Positions 17,598 through 27,794 of a stretch of DNA of 64,000 nt are shown here, in pieces. The position numbers and the translations under genes are program-made. How positions within the stretch are numbered: position 1 is the first letter of the stretch; the number at the start of each line of letters is the position of its first letter. Under the pieces are notes generated by a model. That model saw only the letters and a program-made list of their open reading frames with translations. It was not told where the DNA came from and made no database searches. The stretch is from Dyadobacter sp. 50-39. Its GTDB lineage: Bacteria > Bacteroidota > Bacteroidia > Cytophagales > Spirosomataceae. The stretch is taken from NCBI GenBank assembly GCA_001898145.1, contig MKSR01000040.1, forward strand, positions 744,001-808,000, in the 5' to 3' direction.

Positions 17598-19244
17598 ATG
17601 AGATCACAACTATTGAAAACAGGGTTTATAGCGGTTTCCCTGATGGGACTGTTTGCCTGCGAGAATACATTGGAAGAATATAACCCCTCGGGCCTGACCT
17701 CCGAGACCGTTTACACAACGCCCGAAGGTTTCGAGACGCTCGTGAACGCCGCCTACTCGTACCAGCGCTGGTGGTACGGCAAGGAGGAAGGCTACAACAT
17801 CGCCGAAACGGGCACCGACATCTGGACCAGCGGCGCGGGTGAGGTGTACCGCGATTTGACCCAATACCTCAACCTGCAAGGAAGCAATGCAGCACTCACG
17901 AACGAATGGCGGGAGTTTTACGCGGCCATTAACCTCTGCAACGGCGGCATTAACCGCATCGAGCAGGCGGGACTTTCAGCCCCGTTGCGTCCTGTGCGCG
18001 AGGGAGAACTGCGCTTTTTGCGGGCATTCTACTACTGGCATATCGTCGAAACCTGGGGCGGCGTGCATTTCACAACTACCGAGACGAACGGGATCGTGAC
18101 CACCGCCAACAAGACCCCGGTGGAGACTTTTTACAACCAGATTTTTGAAGACCTGAAAGTTGCCGTCAACAACCTGCCCGCTACCCAGCCGCAATACGGC
18201 CGGGTTACCAAAGGCGCCGCGCAGGCTTTTCTGGCCAGAATGTACCTCACCAGAGGCATGAACAAGGAAGCACTGGAAATGGCCAAAGCGGTCCTGGAAG
18301 GTAATTATGGTTACAAACTGGAAACCAATTATGCCGATCTCTGGAAAATGAGCAACCTGAAATCCAAGGAAGTGATTTACACCGTGGATTACTCGGCTAA
18401 CCTCGCATTGAACGACCTGGCCAACTCGACTTTCAACCCCTACGGCCATAGCCGGGGCAGCAACAATGCGCATTTGCTTTTCCTGATGAAGTACGACGAC
18501 CGTCCGGGCATGACCCGCGACATTACCAATGGCCGGCCGTTCAACCGCTACATGCCTACCCGCTTCCTGCTCGACCTTTTCTCGGCGGACGATGCGCGTT
18601 ATGAAGGCAGTTTCATGGAATCCTGGTATGCCAATTCCAATACGCTTCCAACGGGCGTCGCTAAGGGGGATACCGCCGTGTACTGCACCAAGCTCGACAT
18701 TCCCGATGCCGTGGAAGCTTCCAAAAAGTACCAGACTTACGACCGGGGCGACATTTACCTCGCCGATGGTACCGTGAAGGATAACCTGCGCTACCCTACC
18801 CTTTCCAAATTCATGGACCCTACCCGCGCGAGCCTGAACGAGGCGCAGAGCGCACGCGACGTGTTCGTGATCCGCCTGGCGGAAGTGTACCTGATTGCCG
18901 CCGAAGCCGCGATGCAAACAGGCGATCTCACCAAGGCTGCCGAGTACGTCAATGTAGTGCGTACCCGGGCCGCCAAGCCGGGCAAAGCGGCCGCCATGCA
19001 GGCAAAACCGGCGGATATCACGCTGGATTTCATCCTGGACGAGCGTGCACGGGAGCTCGCGGGCGAACAATTGCGCTGGTTTGACCTGAAACGCACCGGC
19101 AAGCTGGTGGAGCGTGTGAAGAAATATGCACCCGACAATGCCATCAACATCCAGGAACACCACACCCTGCGCCCGATCCCGCAAACACAGCTGGATGCGG
19201 TGGTGAACAAAAACGAGTTCAAACAGAACGCTGGTTATCAATAA
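17598..19244 (+). CDS. SusD/RagB glycan-binding lipoprotein
   Basis: 548 residues, starting 21 bases after the SusC stop. The lipobox LFAC places the lipidated cysteine at residue 21, followed by acidic residues as usual for surface lipoproteins. The N-terminal SusD-like region (VYTTPEGFETLVNAAYSYQ) and the C-terminal RagB region (RLAEVYLIAAEAAMQTGDL, then ERARELAGEQLRWFDLKRTGK) are complete, giving the TPR-rich fold that lids the SusC barrel. The ligand is not readable, but the next genes encode GH28 and GH43 enzymes, which points to a pectin or arabinan/xylan-type glycan. Confidence 0.95.
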   Translation: MRSQLLKTGFIAVSLMGLFACENTLEEYNPSGLTSETVYTTPEGFETLVNAAYSYQRWWYGKEEGYNIAETGTDIWTSGAGEVYRDLTQYLNLQGSNAALTNEWREFYAAINLCNGGINRIEQAGLSAPLRPVREGELRFLRAFYYWHIVETWGGVHFTTTETNGIVTTANKTPVETFYNQIFEDLKVAVNNLPATQPQYGRVTKGAAQAFLARMYLTRGMNKEALEMAKAVLEGNYGYKLETNYADLWKMSNLKSKEVIYTVDYSANLALNDLANSTFNPYGHSRGSNNAHLLFLMKYDDRPGMTRDITNGRPFNRYMPTRFLLDLFSADDARYEGSFMESWYANSNTLPTGVAKGDTAVYCTKLDIPDAVEASKKYQTYDRGDIYLADGTVKDNLRYPTLSKFMDPTRASLNEAQSARDVFVIRLAEVYLIAAEAAMQTGDLTKAAEYVNVVRTRAAKPGKAAAMQAKPADITLDFILDERARELAGEQLRWFDLKRTGKLVERVKKYAPDNAINIQEHHTLRPIPQTQLDAVVNKNEFKQNAGYQ

Positions 19245-19256
19245 TCCATTTTAAAT

Positions 19257-19284
19257 ATCTTCCTGCCCTGAAAAGCAGGAAGAT
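19257..19284 (+). terminator. Small intergenic hairpin between susD-like gene and GH28
   Basis: Ten-base perfect arms (19257-19266 and 19275-19284) with an 8-base loop. No T run follows, so it may be an attenuator or RNA-stability element lowering GH28/GH43 expression relative to SusCD rather than a full terminator. Confidence 0.4.
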
Positions 19285-19293
19285 GCTTTGATC

Positions 19294-20955
19294 ATGACTT
19301 ACAAAACAAGAATCGCAGCATGGGCCCTCTCGGCATTGGCATGGGGCAATGCTTCCGACGCTTCGGCACAGAACACGGCTTACAGCTGGTCCAACCTTCC
19401 CAAGATCCAGCAGCCGGTTTTCCGCAAGGACACCGTCCGCATTACTGCATTCGGCGCGTTGGCCGATGGCCACACGCTCAACACCAAAGCCATTAACCAG
19501 GCCATAGCCAGTTGCAGCCAGAAAGGCGGCGGCGTGGTGCTGGTACCTGCCGGACTTTGGATTACAGGGCCCGTGGTGATGAAAAGCAATGTGAACCTGC
19601 ATTTGCAGGAAGGCTCCCTGCTGCTTTTCACGACGGACAAGTCGCAGTATGCCATTACAGAGGGCTTTTACGAAGGGAAAGCGGCTGCGCGGAATGAGTC
19701 TCCGATTTCTGGGAAAGACCTGGAAAATGTGGCCATTACGGGCAAAGGTATTGTCGATGGCAATGGTGACGTTTGGCGGGCGGTGAACAAAAACCAGCTC
19801 ACCGAGCCGCAATGGAAGGAGAAAATCGAATCGGGCGGTGTGCTGAAGGACGACGGCAAGGTCTGGTACCCGAGCGAGCAGTTCAAAAAGGCGAGCGTAG
19901 AAAATAAAAGCATGCTGCTGACCGGTGGGAAAAAGCCTTCGGATTTCGCGGATATCAAAGACTTTCTACGGCCCAACCTGGTGGTTTTCAATAATTGTAA
20001 AAAAGTTTTGCTCGAAGGCGTGACATTCCAGAATTCCGCCGCTTGGTGCCTCCACCCGCTGATGGTCCAGGATCTGACGATCCGCAATGTGCGCGTCAAA
20101 AATCCGGAGTATGCCCATAACGGTGATGGGATGGACATCGAGTCCTGCAAAAACTTCCTCATCGAAGGCTGCGTCCTCGATGTGGGCGACGACGCGATCT
20201 GCATTAAATCCGGCAAGGACGAAGAAGGCCGAAAACGAGGTATACCGACAGAAAACGGCATTATCCGTAACAATATCGTGTACCAGGGACACGGCGGATT
20301 TGTGGTAGGCAGCGAAATGAGCGGCGGCGCGCGGAATATCTTCGTGGAGCAATGCACCTTCATGGGTACAGACAAGGGCCTGCGCTTCAAGTCGGTGCGC
20401 GGACGCGGCGGGGTAGTGGAGAAGATTTACGCAAGAAACATCAACATGAAGGATATCAAACAGGAAGCCATCTTTTTTGACCTCTACTACTTTGTCAAGT
20501 TCGCTACCGACGGCGAACGCGATATGCGGCCGGTGGTGAACGAGGGCACGCCGGTTTTCAAGGATATGCATTTTGAAAATATCGTGTGCAGTGGTGCTAC
20601 CAAAGGCGTTTTCGTACGCGGATTGCCGGAAATGCCTGTTCGTAACATTGTGATGGAAAACCTGGTGCTTTCTGCTGAAACAGGTGTGGAACTGACCGAT
20701 GCCGACAAGATCAGCTTCAAAAATGTGAAGCTCATTACAAAGCATTCGAAACCGGTTATTTTCACCGACAATGCGACAAATATCTCGATTGACGGCTTGC
20801 AGTACAACGACCGCGCCGAAACGCTCATTTCGGTTACCGGTGAGCGCAGCCAGAACATCCGCATTGCCCATACGGACGCTTCGAAGGCGCAAAAATTAAA
20901 GGAATTTTCAAAGGGAGCACAGGAGAAAAGCCTGGTCATTCATGAAGGTAAATAA
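19294..20955 (+). CDS. GH28 polygalacturonase-family glycoside hydrolase
   Basis: 553 residues from the ATG at 19294 (a TTG two codons earlier is in frame). A signal peptide ends near SDASAQ. The right-handed beta-helix carries the GH28 landmarks in order: HNGDGMDIESC (first Asp), VGDDAICIKSG (the Asp pair), GHGGFVVGSEMSGG (the His), and LRFKSVRGRGG (the Arg-x-Lys). All catalytic positions look intact, so it should hydrolyse galacturonic-acid or rhamnogalacturonan linkages of pectin. It follows SusD by 49 bases and overlaps the GH43 gene by 14 bases, so it belongs to the same PUL transcript. Confidence 0.92.
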   Translation: MTYKTRIAAWALSALAWGNASDASAQNTAYSWSNLPKIQQPVFRKDTVRITAFGALADGHTLNTKAINQAIASCSQKGGGVVLVPAGLWITGPVVMKSNVNLHLQEGSLLLFTTDKSQYAITEGFYEGKAAARNESPISGKDLENVAITGKGIVDGNGDVWRAVNKNQLTEPQWKEKIESGGVLKDDGKVWYPSEQFKKASVENKSMLLTGGKKPSDFADIKDFLRPNLVVFNNCKKVLLEGVTFQNSAAWCLHPLMVQDLTIRNVRVKNPEYAHNGDGMDIESCKNFLIEGCVLDVGDDAICIKSGKDEEGRKRGIPTENGIIRNNIVYQGHGGFVVGSEMSGGARNIFVEQCTFMGTDKGLRFKSVRGRGGVVEKIYARNINMKDIKQEAIFFDLYYFVKFATDGERDMRPVVNEGTPVFKDMHFENIVCSGATKGVFVRGLPEMPVRNIVMENLVLSAETGVELTDADKISFKNVKLITKHSKPVIFTDNATNISIDGLQYNDRAETLISVTGERSQNIRIAHTDASKAQKLKEFSKGAQEKSLVIHEGK

Positions 20956-22661
20956 GTATTTTTGGGTCGCCGGCACTTTGCTGGCGACTGCTGCTTTGGG
21001 ACAGCACAAAAACATTTCAAACCGATCGGTAACGGGCGCCGCTCACAACCGTACTGCTGACTTAGGCATTACCCCCGGAGCAGCCGCCAGCATAGCGGTA
21101 TCCGAAACCTGGGTGGCCGATTTGAACGACGGTCGCTACAAAAATCCCGTCCTTCACGCCGATTACTCCGATCCCGACGCCTGCCGCGTGGGCGAGGATT
21201 ATTACATGACCGCATCCAGCTTCGACGCCATTCCCGGGCTCCCCATCCTCCATTCCAGAGATCTGGTTAACTGGACGCTGATCGGCCATGCATTGCCGCG
21301 GCAGGTACCCATCGAGCATTTTGAGAAAACCCAACATGGAAACGGCGTTTGGGCGCCCGCGATTCGCTTCCACAAATGCGAATTCTACATCTACTATCCA
21401 GACCCGGATTTTGGCATTTATGTCATTAAAGCCAAAAACGCAGCCGGACCTTGGAGCGACCCCGTGCTCGTAGAAGCCGGCAAGGGGCTCATCGACCCGT
21501 GCCCGCTCTGGGACGACGATGGCCGGGTATATCTCGTACACGGGTGGGCGGGCAGCCGTGCAGGCATCAAGAGTGTGATTACGGTTAAGAAAATGAATGC
21601 GGAAGGCACCAAAGTGACCGACGCAGGTGCGCTCGTTTACGACGGCCACAAAATTGACCCAACTGTGGAGGGGCCCAAGTTTTACAAACGAAATGGCTAC
21701 TACTACATTTTCGCACCCGCCGGAGGCGTCGCGACCGGCTGGCAAATTGTACTCCGCTCCAAAAATGTGTACGGTCCCTACGAACGAAAAGTGGTGATGG
21801 CCGAAGGGAAATCCGGCATTAACGGCCCGCATCAGGGCGCGTGGGTGACCACCAGCCCGGCGAACGGAAAGTCGGAAGACTGGTTCCTGCATTTCCAGGA
21901 CAAAGAAGCATATGGCCGCGTCGTGCATTTGCAGCCTATGAAATGGGTGAACGACTGGCCGGTCATCGGCATCGACACGGATGGCGACGGCATCGGTGAT
22001 CCTGTGTTGACCTACACCAAACCATTGACAAGTAAAAAGTCCCCAATTGCCACCCCGCCGGAGTCGGACGAATTCAATATGTCCGTGTTGGGAAAACAAT
22101 GGCAATGGCAGGCTAATCCAAAAGGTACCTGGGCCATGCCTGCGGCCAGCTTTCTAAGATTGTATTCCTACCAGATGCCCGGAGATGCCAAAAACTTGTG
22201 GGATGTACCCCAATGTGCTGCTTCAAAAATTTCCGGCGGAGGAATTCACCGTTACGACCAAACTCCGGTTCACTCCCAACGCCAATCTGGCCAATGAAAA
22301 GACTGGTTTGGTGATTATGGGGCAGAGTTATGCGACCATTTTTCTGCGAAGCGCAAAAAACAAAACGGAACTGATTTACGCAGTATGCCGGAAGGCGGCG
22401 GAAGGTAAACCGGAAACAGAGCGTGTCCTCGCAGAATTCAAACCCGAGACCGATTTGCACTTACGCGTGAAAGTGGGCAAAGGCGGCCAATGCGAATTCG
22501 GGTTCAGCGAGGATGGCGCGAATTTCAAAATGACGGGAGAACGCTTTCAGGCAGAGGTGGGAAGGTGGATCGGTGCGAAAGTAGGCTTGTTCTGCACCCG
22601 GGAGACTCAAACAAACGACTCCGGTTACGCCGATTACGACTGGTTCCGGATTACTCCATGA
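20942..22661 (+). pseudogene. GH43 glycoside hydrolase, frameshifted at a C run
   Basis: Starts at an ATG overlapping the end of GH28 by 14 bases. Frame 1 runs to 22297 and encodes a signal peptide and the five-blade propeller: catalytic base D77 in ADYSDPD, LIDPCPLWDDDGRVYLVHG, the probable acid Glu in DPTVEGPKFYK, and GPHQGAWV. At CCCC 22208-22211 the frame is broken: reading three Cs gives continuous family sequence WDVPNVLLQKFPAEEFTV and on to 22661, a C-terminal beta-sandwich like those of beta-xylosidases and arabinofuranosidases. As sequenced, translation leaves this frame and stops at 22297, giving 451 residues with a truncated sandwich. The cause may be a sequencing or assembly error or true mutation. 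Intact, it would remove xylosyl or arabinosyl side groups. Confidence 0.85.
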
Positions 22662-22667
22662 ATGCGG

Positions 22668-23057
22668 TTATGGCGTGGGTCCCGTTCCGTCGAGGTTCAA
22701 TACCACCATACGCTTCCGGCCTGAGTAGTTGTATTTGACCGAAATGCGGTCGCCGGCCTGGGGAATGCGGGTAAGCTGGTCACGCAAAGCGTGGACTTCC
22801 GTTACGAAATTCCGGCCCCGGGCCGGCTTCACATGAACTTGAAAAGTGTAGTAGGCTTCTCCCTGAAGATAGGATCCCTGGTGTTCTTCGGACAGCAGCA
22901 CTACGGCGTCGGCAACCTGGCCTTCCGCCATATGCCTGGTGCCGAGCAACCGCATTGTGCGGCGAAACCGCAAGGCAAACCAGAGTCCCCCGATGATCAG
23001 CAATGCCAGTAATAAAATGAGCAACATTTGCCCCGCGCGTATCGCCAAGATCTCCAT
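22668..23057 (-). CDS. Small membrane protein, DUF3592-like
   Basis: 129 residues. A single N-terminal helix (about residues 8-29, QMLLILLLALLIIGGLWFAL) is followed by a basic RFRR and a small beta-domain with a central pattern of 'EGQVADAVVLL', 'AYYTFQVHV' and 'GDRISVKYN', which resembles DUF3592-type domains in which a strand ends in G..v.v.Yn. The function is unknown. It is convergent with the GH43 gene, with 6 bases between the stops. Confidence 0.6.
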   Translation of the reverse strand: MEILAIRAGQMLLILLLALLIIGGLWFALRFRRTMRLLGTRHMAEGQVADAVVLLSEEHQGSYLQGEAYYTFQVHVKPARGRNFVTEVHALRDQLTRIPQAGDRISVKYNYSGRKRMVVLNLDGTGPTP

Positions 23058-23133
23058 AGCTAATAGAATTCGATAGCTTCAAAGAAAACGCGCAATGATT
23101 CAAAGTACTACAATAGTGATTTAACGGAGCATA

Positions 23134-23898
23134 TCACTTATCCAATGGCTGGTTCCCGAGCGGCAGTTGTAAGAGTACTTCCTCTTTTTTACGCCTTGAT
23201 ATTTCTACACGGCTGCCGTCCAGTAATTCTACCAGATCATGGTCCGCCATGAGTTTTGCAATAAATTTAGGGTTGACCAAATGGGACTTGTGCGTCCGGA
23301 TAAATCCGAATTCCGTCAGCATTTCCTCGTAGTATTTCAAAGTCTTGCTCGCCAGCACGGGCTTACGGCTTTTGATGAAAATATTAGTGTAATTGCCTTC
23401 CCCCTGCAAGCGGATGATCTGATCGAGTGTGAAGAACGAAACGCCGTCCTGGTAAGGCACTGCCAGCCGGAATTCGCTCGCCCGCTTATGTGCGATGTTA
23501 CGCACGAGGTTGTCGAACAGCACGGGGTTCTGGTGCAGGTTCTGCTTTTTCAGAAACCGGTCTATGGCCGCCCGCAGCTCATCCGGATCGACCGGTTTCA
23601 GCAAGTAGTCCAGCGCGCTGAACCGGATGGCCTGCACGGCATACTGGTTATAGGCAGTCGTGAATATGACTTCAAAAGCAGGCTCTTTCAAAGCACGCAG
23701 AAAATCGAAGCCATTTTTGGCAGGCATTTCCACATCGAGGAAAACGATATTCGGGCGGAACGTTTTCAGGATTTCAAGCGCCATATCCACTGATTCAGCT
23801 TGCCTCACTTCACGGATCTCTTCCACATATGTTTCAATGTAATGCGCCAGCACGTTTCTTGATCTCGGTTCGTCGTCAACAATAAGAGCTTTGATCAT
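23134..23898 (-). CDS. LytTR-family response regulator
   Basis: 254 residues. The receiver domain (about 1-120) has the acidic pair D8-D9, the phospho-acceptor D55 in IVFLDVEMP, the conserved Thr in FTTAYNQYA and Lys in LLKPVD. The C-terminal LytTR DNA-binding domain (about 150-245) shows IIRLQGEGNYTNIFI and FIRTHKSHLVN. It starts 3 bases after the stop of the sensor gene at 23902, so it is translated with it; together they form one two-component system whose regulon would include nearby genes with LytTR direct repeats. Confidence 0.95.
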   Translation of the reverse strand: MIKALIVDDEPRSRNVLAHYIETYVEEIREVRQAESVDMALEILKTFRPNIVFLDVEMPAKNGFDFLRALKEPAFEVIFTTAYNQYAVQAIRFSALDYLLKPVDPDELRAAIDRFLKKQNLHQNPVLFDNLVRNIAHKRASEFRLAVPYQDGVSFFTLDQIIRLQGEGNYTNIFIKSRKPVLASKTLKYYEEMLTEFGFIRTHKSHLVNPKFIAKLMADHDLVELLDGSRVEISRRKKEEVLLQLPLGNQPLDK

Positions 23899-23901
23899 TG
23901 T

Positions 23902-26900
23902 CTAGGTCTGATATAAATAGGTAGATAATTCTATTCTGACAAGCGTTCCGGTGGCATTGCCGGCTTCATCGTAGCGGTCGATCACTTCCAGGCTCGCATG
24001 GTTGCCCTGGCGGGCGAGGACGTCGATCCTGTCTTCGCAAATACGTATTCCGCGTGACTCGTGTTCCCGTGTGCGCGAGGAATTTGCCCTCATTTCGGCC
24101 GATTTCTTCCGGCCGATGCCATTGTCTTCGATTTCGCAGGCAAACAACTCCGGCCCGATCAGGAAAAACCGGATACTCATATGCCTTTCGCCTTCCTTAT
24201 GCATTAATCCATGCCATAGGCCATTCTCCACAAATGGTTGCAGCAGCATCGAAGGCAGCCGCACGTAATCGTCTTCCAGCTCAGGGTCCACTTCAATGGA
24301 ATAGGTGAACCCTTGTCCGAAACGCATCAGTTCCAATTCCAGGTAGAGTTCCAGCACATCGCGCTCTTCGGCGATCGTGACCAGATTTTTGCCCGAGTTA
24401 TTGAGCACAATCCTGAACAGCTTGGCAAACTTGTTCAGGTATTTGCTGGCCTCTGCATATTTCCTGGTGACAATGCATTCCTGGATGCTGTTCAGGCAGT
24501 TGAAAATAAAGTGGGGGTTCATCTGCGCCCGCAGCGCCATGAGCTGGCTTTCCGCGAGCATTTTATTGATCCGCAGCAGCATGATCTCCTGTCGCTCCGC
24601 CTGCGCACGTGCCATAGCCTCGGTGATTTTGTTGGCGCTGATGGCCGCGATCGTCGAAATCACGCGGACATGGTCGTGGTTATAAAAATTTCTGCGCCGG
24701 TGCTCCGAATCGATCACGCCGATCACCTGTCCTTCGTGCAGGATCGGGACGGCCAGTTCCGACGCCCGGGCCTGGTCGTCGATAATGTAACGGGTATCCT
24801 TCGAAGTGTCGCCGATGATCTGCGGCGTGCCGGTTGCGGCGCAAGCACCCACAATGCCCTCACCCACCGGAATTTCGATCGGGTTCAGGATTTCATATTC
24901 TTTCGGACTTTTCGGCCCGTAGGCTGCTTTCTGGATCAGTTTACCGCTTTCTTTATCCAGCAAATACACCACGCAATCTTCAAAATGCAGCTTGGAAATA
25001 CAGTTTCGGGCAATGTCCCAGCATATCTCGTTGACGGAATTATCGCCGTACACACTATTGGCAAAATACTCGATGGTGTCGTCGAGGTCCTTCTTCCGGA
25101 GACGTTTCGTATAAACATTATAAAACCAGTATAACATCCCTATGATGGCCAGCGTGCAGGCGATCACAAACCACCATGTCTGCCACCAATGCGGTAACAC
25201 GCGGATTCTGATCGTTCCGGCGGCCTTCATCCAGCGGCCATTTTCATCGGTACTTCTTACTTTGAATACATAGTCGCCGGGAAGCAGGCCGGTGTAGGAT
25301 GCGGTGATGTTGCGGCCGGCCATCACCCAGTCGTTGTCGAGCCCCACGAGCTGATAGCTGTATTGCAGAGAGGGAATGTCGCGGTGGCTGAGCGATGCAT
25401 ACTGAAAAGTCACAAATGACTCGTCGGGTTTCAGTTCGAGGAGCCCGGCATTCAGGCCCCGGATGCGTTCCTGCCCGAAAATTTTCACAGAAGTAATGGC
25501 AGGCGGCTTCTGGACGGGAACGGACGCGAAATGCTGCGGATTGATCACCACCACGTGGTCGAGCATGACGGCGTAAATTTTGCCGCCGGCCACGGTTACG
25601 TAGTTCCAGTAGTCCTGCAAAGTTTTACCGAGATCGACCTCCACCTTGCTGACGTTGTTGCTGGCGGGGTCATAGGCGGCCAGTCCTTCACGGGTAGCGG
25701 CCCACACTACGCCGTTGTCATCGATATCCAGTGACGATACCTGGTCATAAGGCAAGCCATTTTTGGTGCTGATGGTTTTAAGGACCTTCCCGTTTGCATC
25801 GATTTTCATCAGTCCGTTGGCCGTGGAAGCGGCCCATATATCGCCCGTTTTGCCCTGGCGCATGGCATAAATGTACTCTTCGGCGAGTTGGGGGGCATTC
25901 AGGGAGGTAAACCGTTCGGTCGCATGATCGTAGCGCAGTAGCCCCTTTCCCTGTACGGCGAAGAGAATGTCGCCGCTGGCCAGCAGGACAAATGCCTGCG
26001 AATCGGCAAATTTAAACAGCCCGTGCTTCGGGTCGGTGCCGTCGAAGCGAACGCATACTTTGGTAACCGGATTGTACCGGTAAAATGCGTCGCCATCTAT
26101 CTCAAACCAGATATTTCCCTGCTTGTCGAGGAACACAAAAGGCGCCTGGTATGACGGCAGCCCTTTCTTCATTTGACCGAAACGCTGCAAAACAGACTGC
26201 CCCGGAGCGAGCGAATAAATGCCGTCAAAGCCCGCAAACCACCAGGTATCGCCTACTCTGGCCGTCATCACGGAGCGATTGTCCCGCAGCCTTTTGCTGG
26301 GTGTGAGGTATTTCCGGTAGGTACGATCGACGGTATTGTAAAATACGACGCCATCCTCCTTGCACGCGATGATCATTTTGCCCTCTACCGTAATGGAATT
26401 CGCGTGGGCGAAAGTAGTTTCCAGGAAAAATTCGAAACTGGGCAATTTGTAAATGGCCTCGATCGGGTTTTTGGGCAACGTTTTACTCACGCCGTTGATC
26501 GTGCCGAGCCACACATTGCCCTGCGCATCGGCAATGGCGTCCCGAAAATGCCCGTATGCGATGGTATATGCCTGGTCCTGACTGTATTCAAACTTGCGGA
26601 AAGGCTGCCCCGGTTCTTTCAGAAATGCTGCAAACAGCCAGGTAGAAACCCACAGCCGGTCCTGTCGGTCGATAAAGATAAAATTACAGCCCTCACCGAT
26701 CTGCTTGCCGTCGAGCTCGTAATACTTGTCGAGCTTGCCCGTCCGGTAATCCCAGTAATTCAATGTGGGCTCGGTATCGCAGCCGTACCACACATTCCCA
26801 AGGCGGTCCAGCGCAATCGCATTCACCAGCTCCGATTCAAGCAGCGGACATTTGATCGGATTATTACCTTTGAAATACACCCGGTTGGATTTGCAGTCCA

Positions 26901-27489
26901 CAAAAAACGGCTTGCTGCCCCCGACCCACAGGCCGCGTCGCAGCGTATCGTAAATCATGAATTTGAGCTGAAAATTCGAGAAATCGAACTTGCGGGCGTC
27001 GGGAAAATCTTCCGTCAGCGGTTTTAATTTTTGCTTTTCAAACAGGTAAAGCCCATCGGATGTACCGATCCAGATCCGCTGCTGGTCGTCCGCCCGGATA
27101 CTGACAATGTACTTTTGCGCAAGCGCTTCGAACCTGGGATCGCGGAGGAATTTGCCGGATTGCTTATCAAATAGCAGTATCCCTTTCCGTAAACCCAAAA
27201 CCAGGGTATCCTGTCCTTCAAATGGTAAAATGGCATTCACAAAATGCTTTTGGCCTCCATTGCCGTCATGAAAACGCTGCACGACGGCCCCATCATAACG
27301 GTCGAGGCCTGCGGAAGTGCCAATCCACAGGTAGCCGGAAGAATCTTTATATAAACAACGGATTTGCTTGGCGCTGAGGCCATCCTGCCACCGTATGTTC
27401 TGAAACAGCGTCTGCGCCCCGAGGCGTCCGCCGAACAGACAGAGACAAGCAAGGGAGTATAAACAGACCAGCTTTTTGAGGAAGAGCAT
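23902..27489 (-). CDS. Propeller sensor histidine kinase with GAF and LytS-type kinase domain
   Basis: 1195 residues from the ATG at 27489, which leaves a clean signal peptide MLFLKKLVCLYSLACL. Order: propeller repeats over about 25-690 (for example QIRCLYKDSSGYLWIGTSAG), Y_Y_Y domain (about 715-775, GDYVFKVRSTDENG), one membrane helix (WWFVIACTLAIIGMLYWFY), a GAF domain (about 830-980, DCVVYLLDKESG, EGIVGACAATG), then His_kinase with phospho-acceptor motif MNPHFIFNCLNSIQ and an ATPase domain with QPFVENGLWHGLMH. The combination of periplasmic propeller sensing and a cytoplasmic GAF suggests two inputs. The regulator is the LytTR protein immediately downstream. It sits between the PUL and unrelated genes, so may sense a glycan. 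Confidence 0.93.
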   Translation of the reverse strand: MLFLKKLVCLYSLACLCLFGGRLGAQTLFQNIRWQDGLSAKQIRCLYKDSSGYLWIGTSAGLDRYDGAVVQRFHDGNGGQKHFVNAILPFEGQDTLVLGLRKGILLFDKQSGKFLRDPRFEALAQKYIVSIRADDQQRIWIGTSDGLYLFEKQKLKPLTEDFPDARKFDFSNFQLKFMIYDTLRRGLWVGGSKPFFVDCKSNRVYFKGNNPIKCPLLESELVNAIALDRLGNVWYGCDTEPTLNYWDYRTGKLDKYYELDGKQIGEGCNFIFIDRQDRLWVSTWLFAAFLKEPGQPFRKFEYSQDQAYTIAYGHFRDAIADAQGNVWLGTINGVSKTLPKNPIEAIYKLPSFEFFLETTFAHANSITVEGKMIIACKEDGVVFYNTVDRTYRKYLTPSKRLRDNRSVMTARVGDTWWFAGFDGIYSLAPGQSVLQRFGQMKKGLPSYQAPFVFLDKQGNIWFEIDGDAFYRYNPVTKVCVRFDGTDPKHGLFKFADSQAFVLLASGDILFAVQGKGLLRYDHATERFTSLNAPQLAEEYIYAMRQGKTGDIWAASTANGLMKIDANGKVLKTISTKNGLPYDQVSSLDIDDNGVVWAATREGLAAYDPASNNVSKVEVDLGKTLQDYWNYVTVAGGKIYAVMLDHVVVINPQHFASVPVQKPPAITSVKIFGQERIRGLNAGLLELKPDESFVTFQYASLSHRDIPSLQYSYQLVGLDNDWVMAGRNITASYTGLLPGDYVFKVRSTDENGRWMKAAGTIRIRVLPHWWQTWWFVIACTLAIIGMLYWFYNVYTKRLRKKDLDDTIEYFANSVYGDNSVNEICWDIARNCISKLHFEDCVVYLLDKESGKLIQKAAYGPKSPKEYEILNPIEIPVGEGIVGACAATGTPQIIGDTSKDTRYIIDDQARASELAVPILHEGQVIGVIDSEHRRRNFYNHDHVRVISTIAAISANKITEAMARAQAERQEIMLLRINKMLAESQLMALRAQMNPHFIFNCLNSIQECIVTRKYAEASKYLNKFAKLFRIVLNNSGKNLVTIAEERDVLELYLELELMRFGQGFTYSIEVDPELEDDYVRLPSMLLQPFVENGLWHGLMHKEGERHMSIRFFLIGPELFACEIEDNGIGRKKSAEMRANSSRTREHESRGIRICEDRIDVLARQGNHASLEVIDRYDEAGNATGTLVRIELSTYLYQT

Positions 27490-27794
27490 CACTGCTGACA
27501 GGATTTTTATTGACGATTCGCGCCCAATATGTGCGATCTCCAAACCAAATACGTCAATTCTCTACAACTGTACTAGCTCATTTATTTATCGGTAAAAACC
27601 CACAAATGCCTCAGAATGGCCTAAATGAGGTTTTCCATGATGCCGGAAAGTCAATGATTTACCGGTAAATAGACAAGAGTTGCCGTTACATCATAAAAAC
27701 TGGACGTTGCCTGACCCGATATGCACTTTTGCGGCTCGATTCCCAATGCCGTGAAAAATAATTCTCATCACACTCAACCTCATCCTATAACGCT
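27490..27794. other. Intergenic region between divergent genes
   Basis: 305 bases. No ORF or RNA element is convincing. It must hold the promoters of the propeller kinase (minus) and the DKNYY gene (plus). The plus side has a TTTTG near 27730 that lacks the TA of the -7 box. Confidence 0.5.

Noticed and set aside
17976-19241. Minus-strand frame of 421 codons opposite SusD
   Set aside because: Antisense to a recognised family with lipobox; the translated sequence shows no domain.
23239-23793. Plus-strand frame opposite the LytTR regulator
   Set aside because: Antisense to a recognised two-domain regulator; no protein motif.
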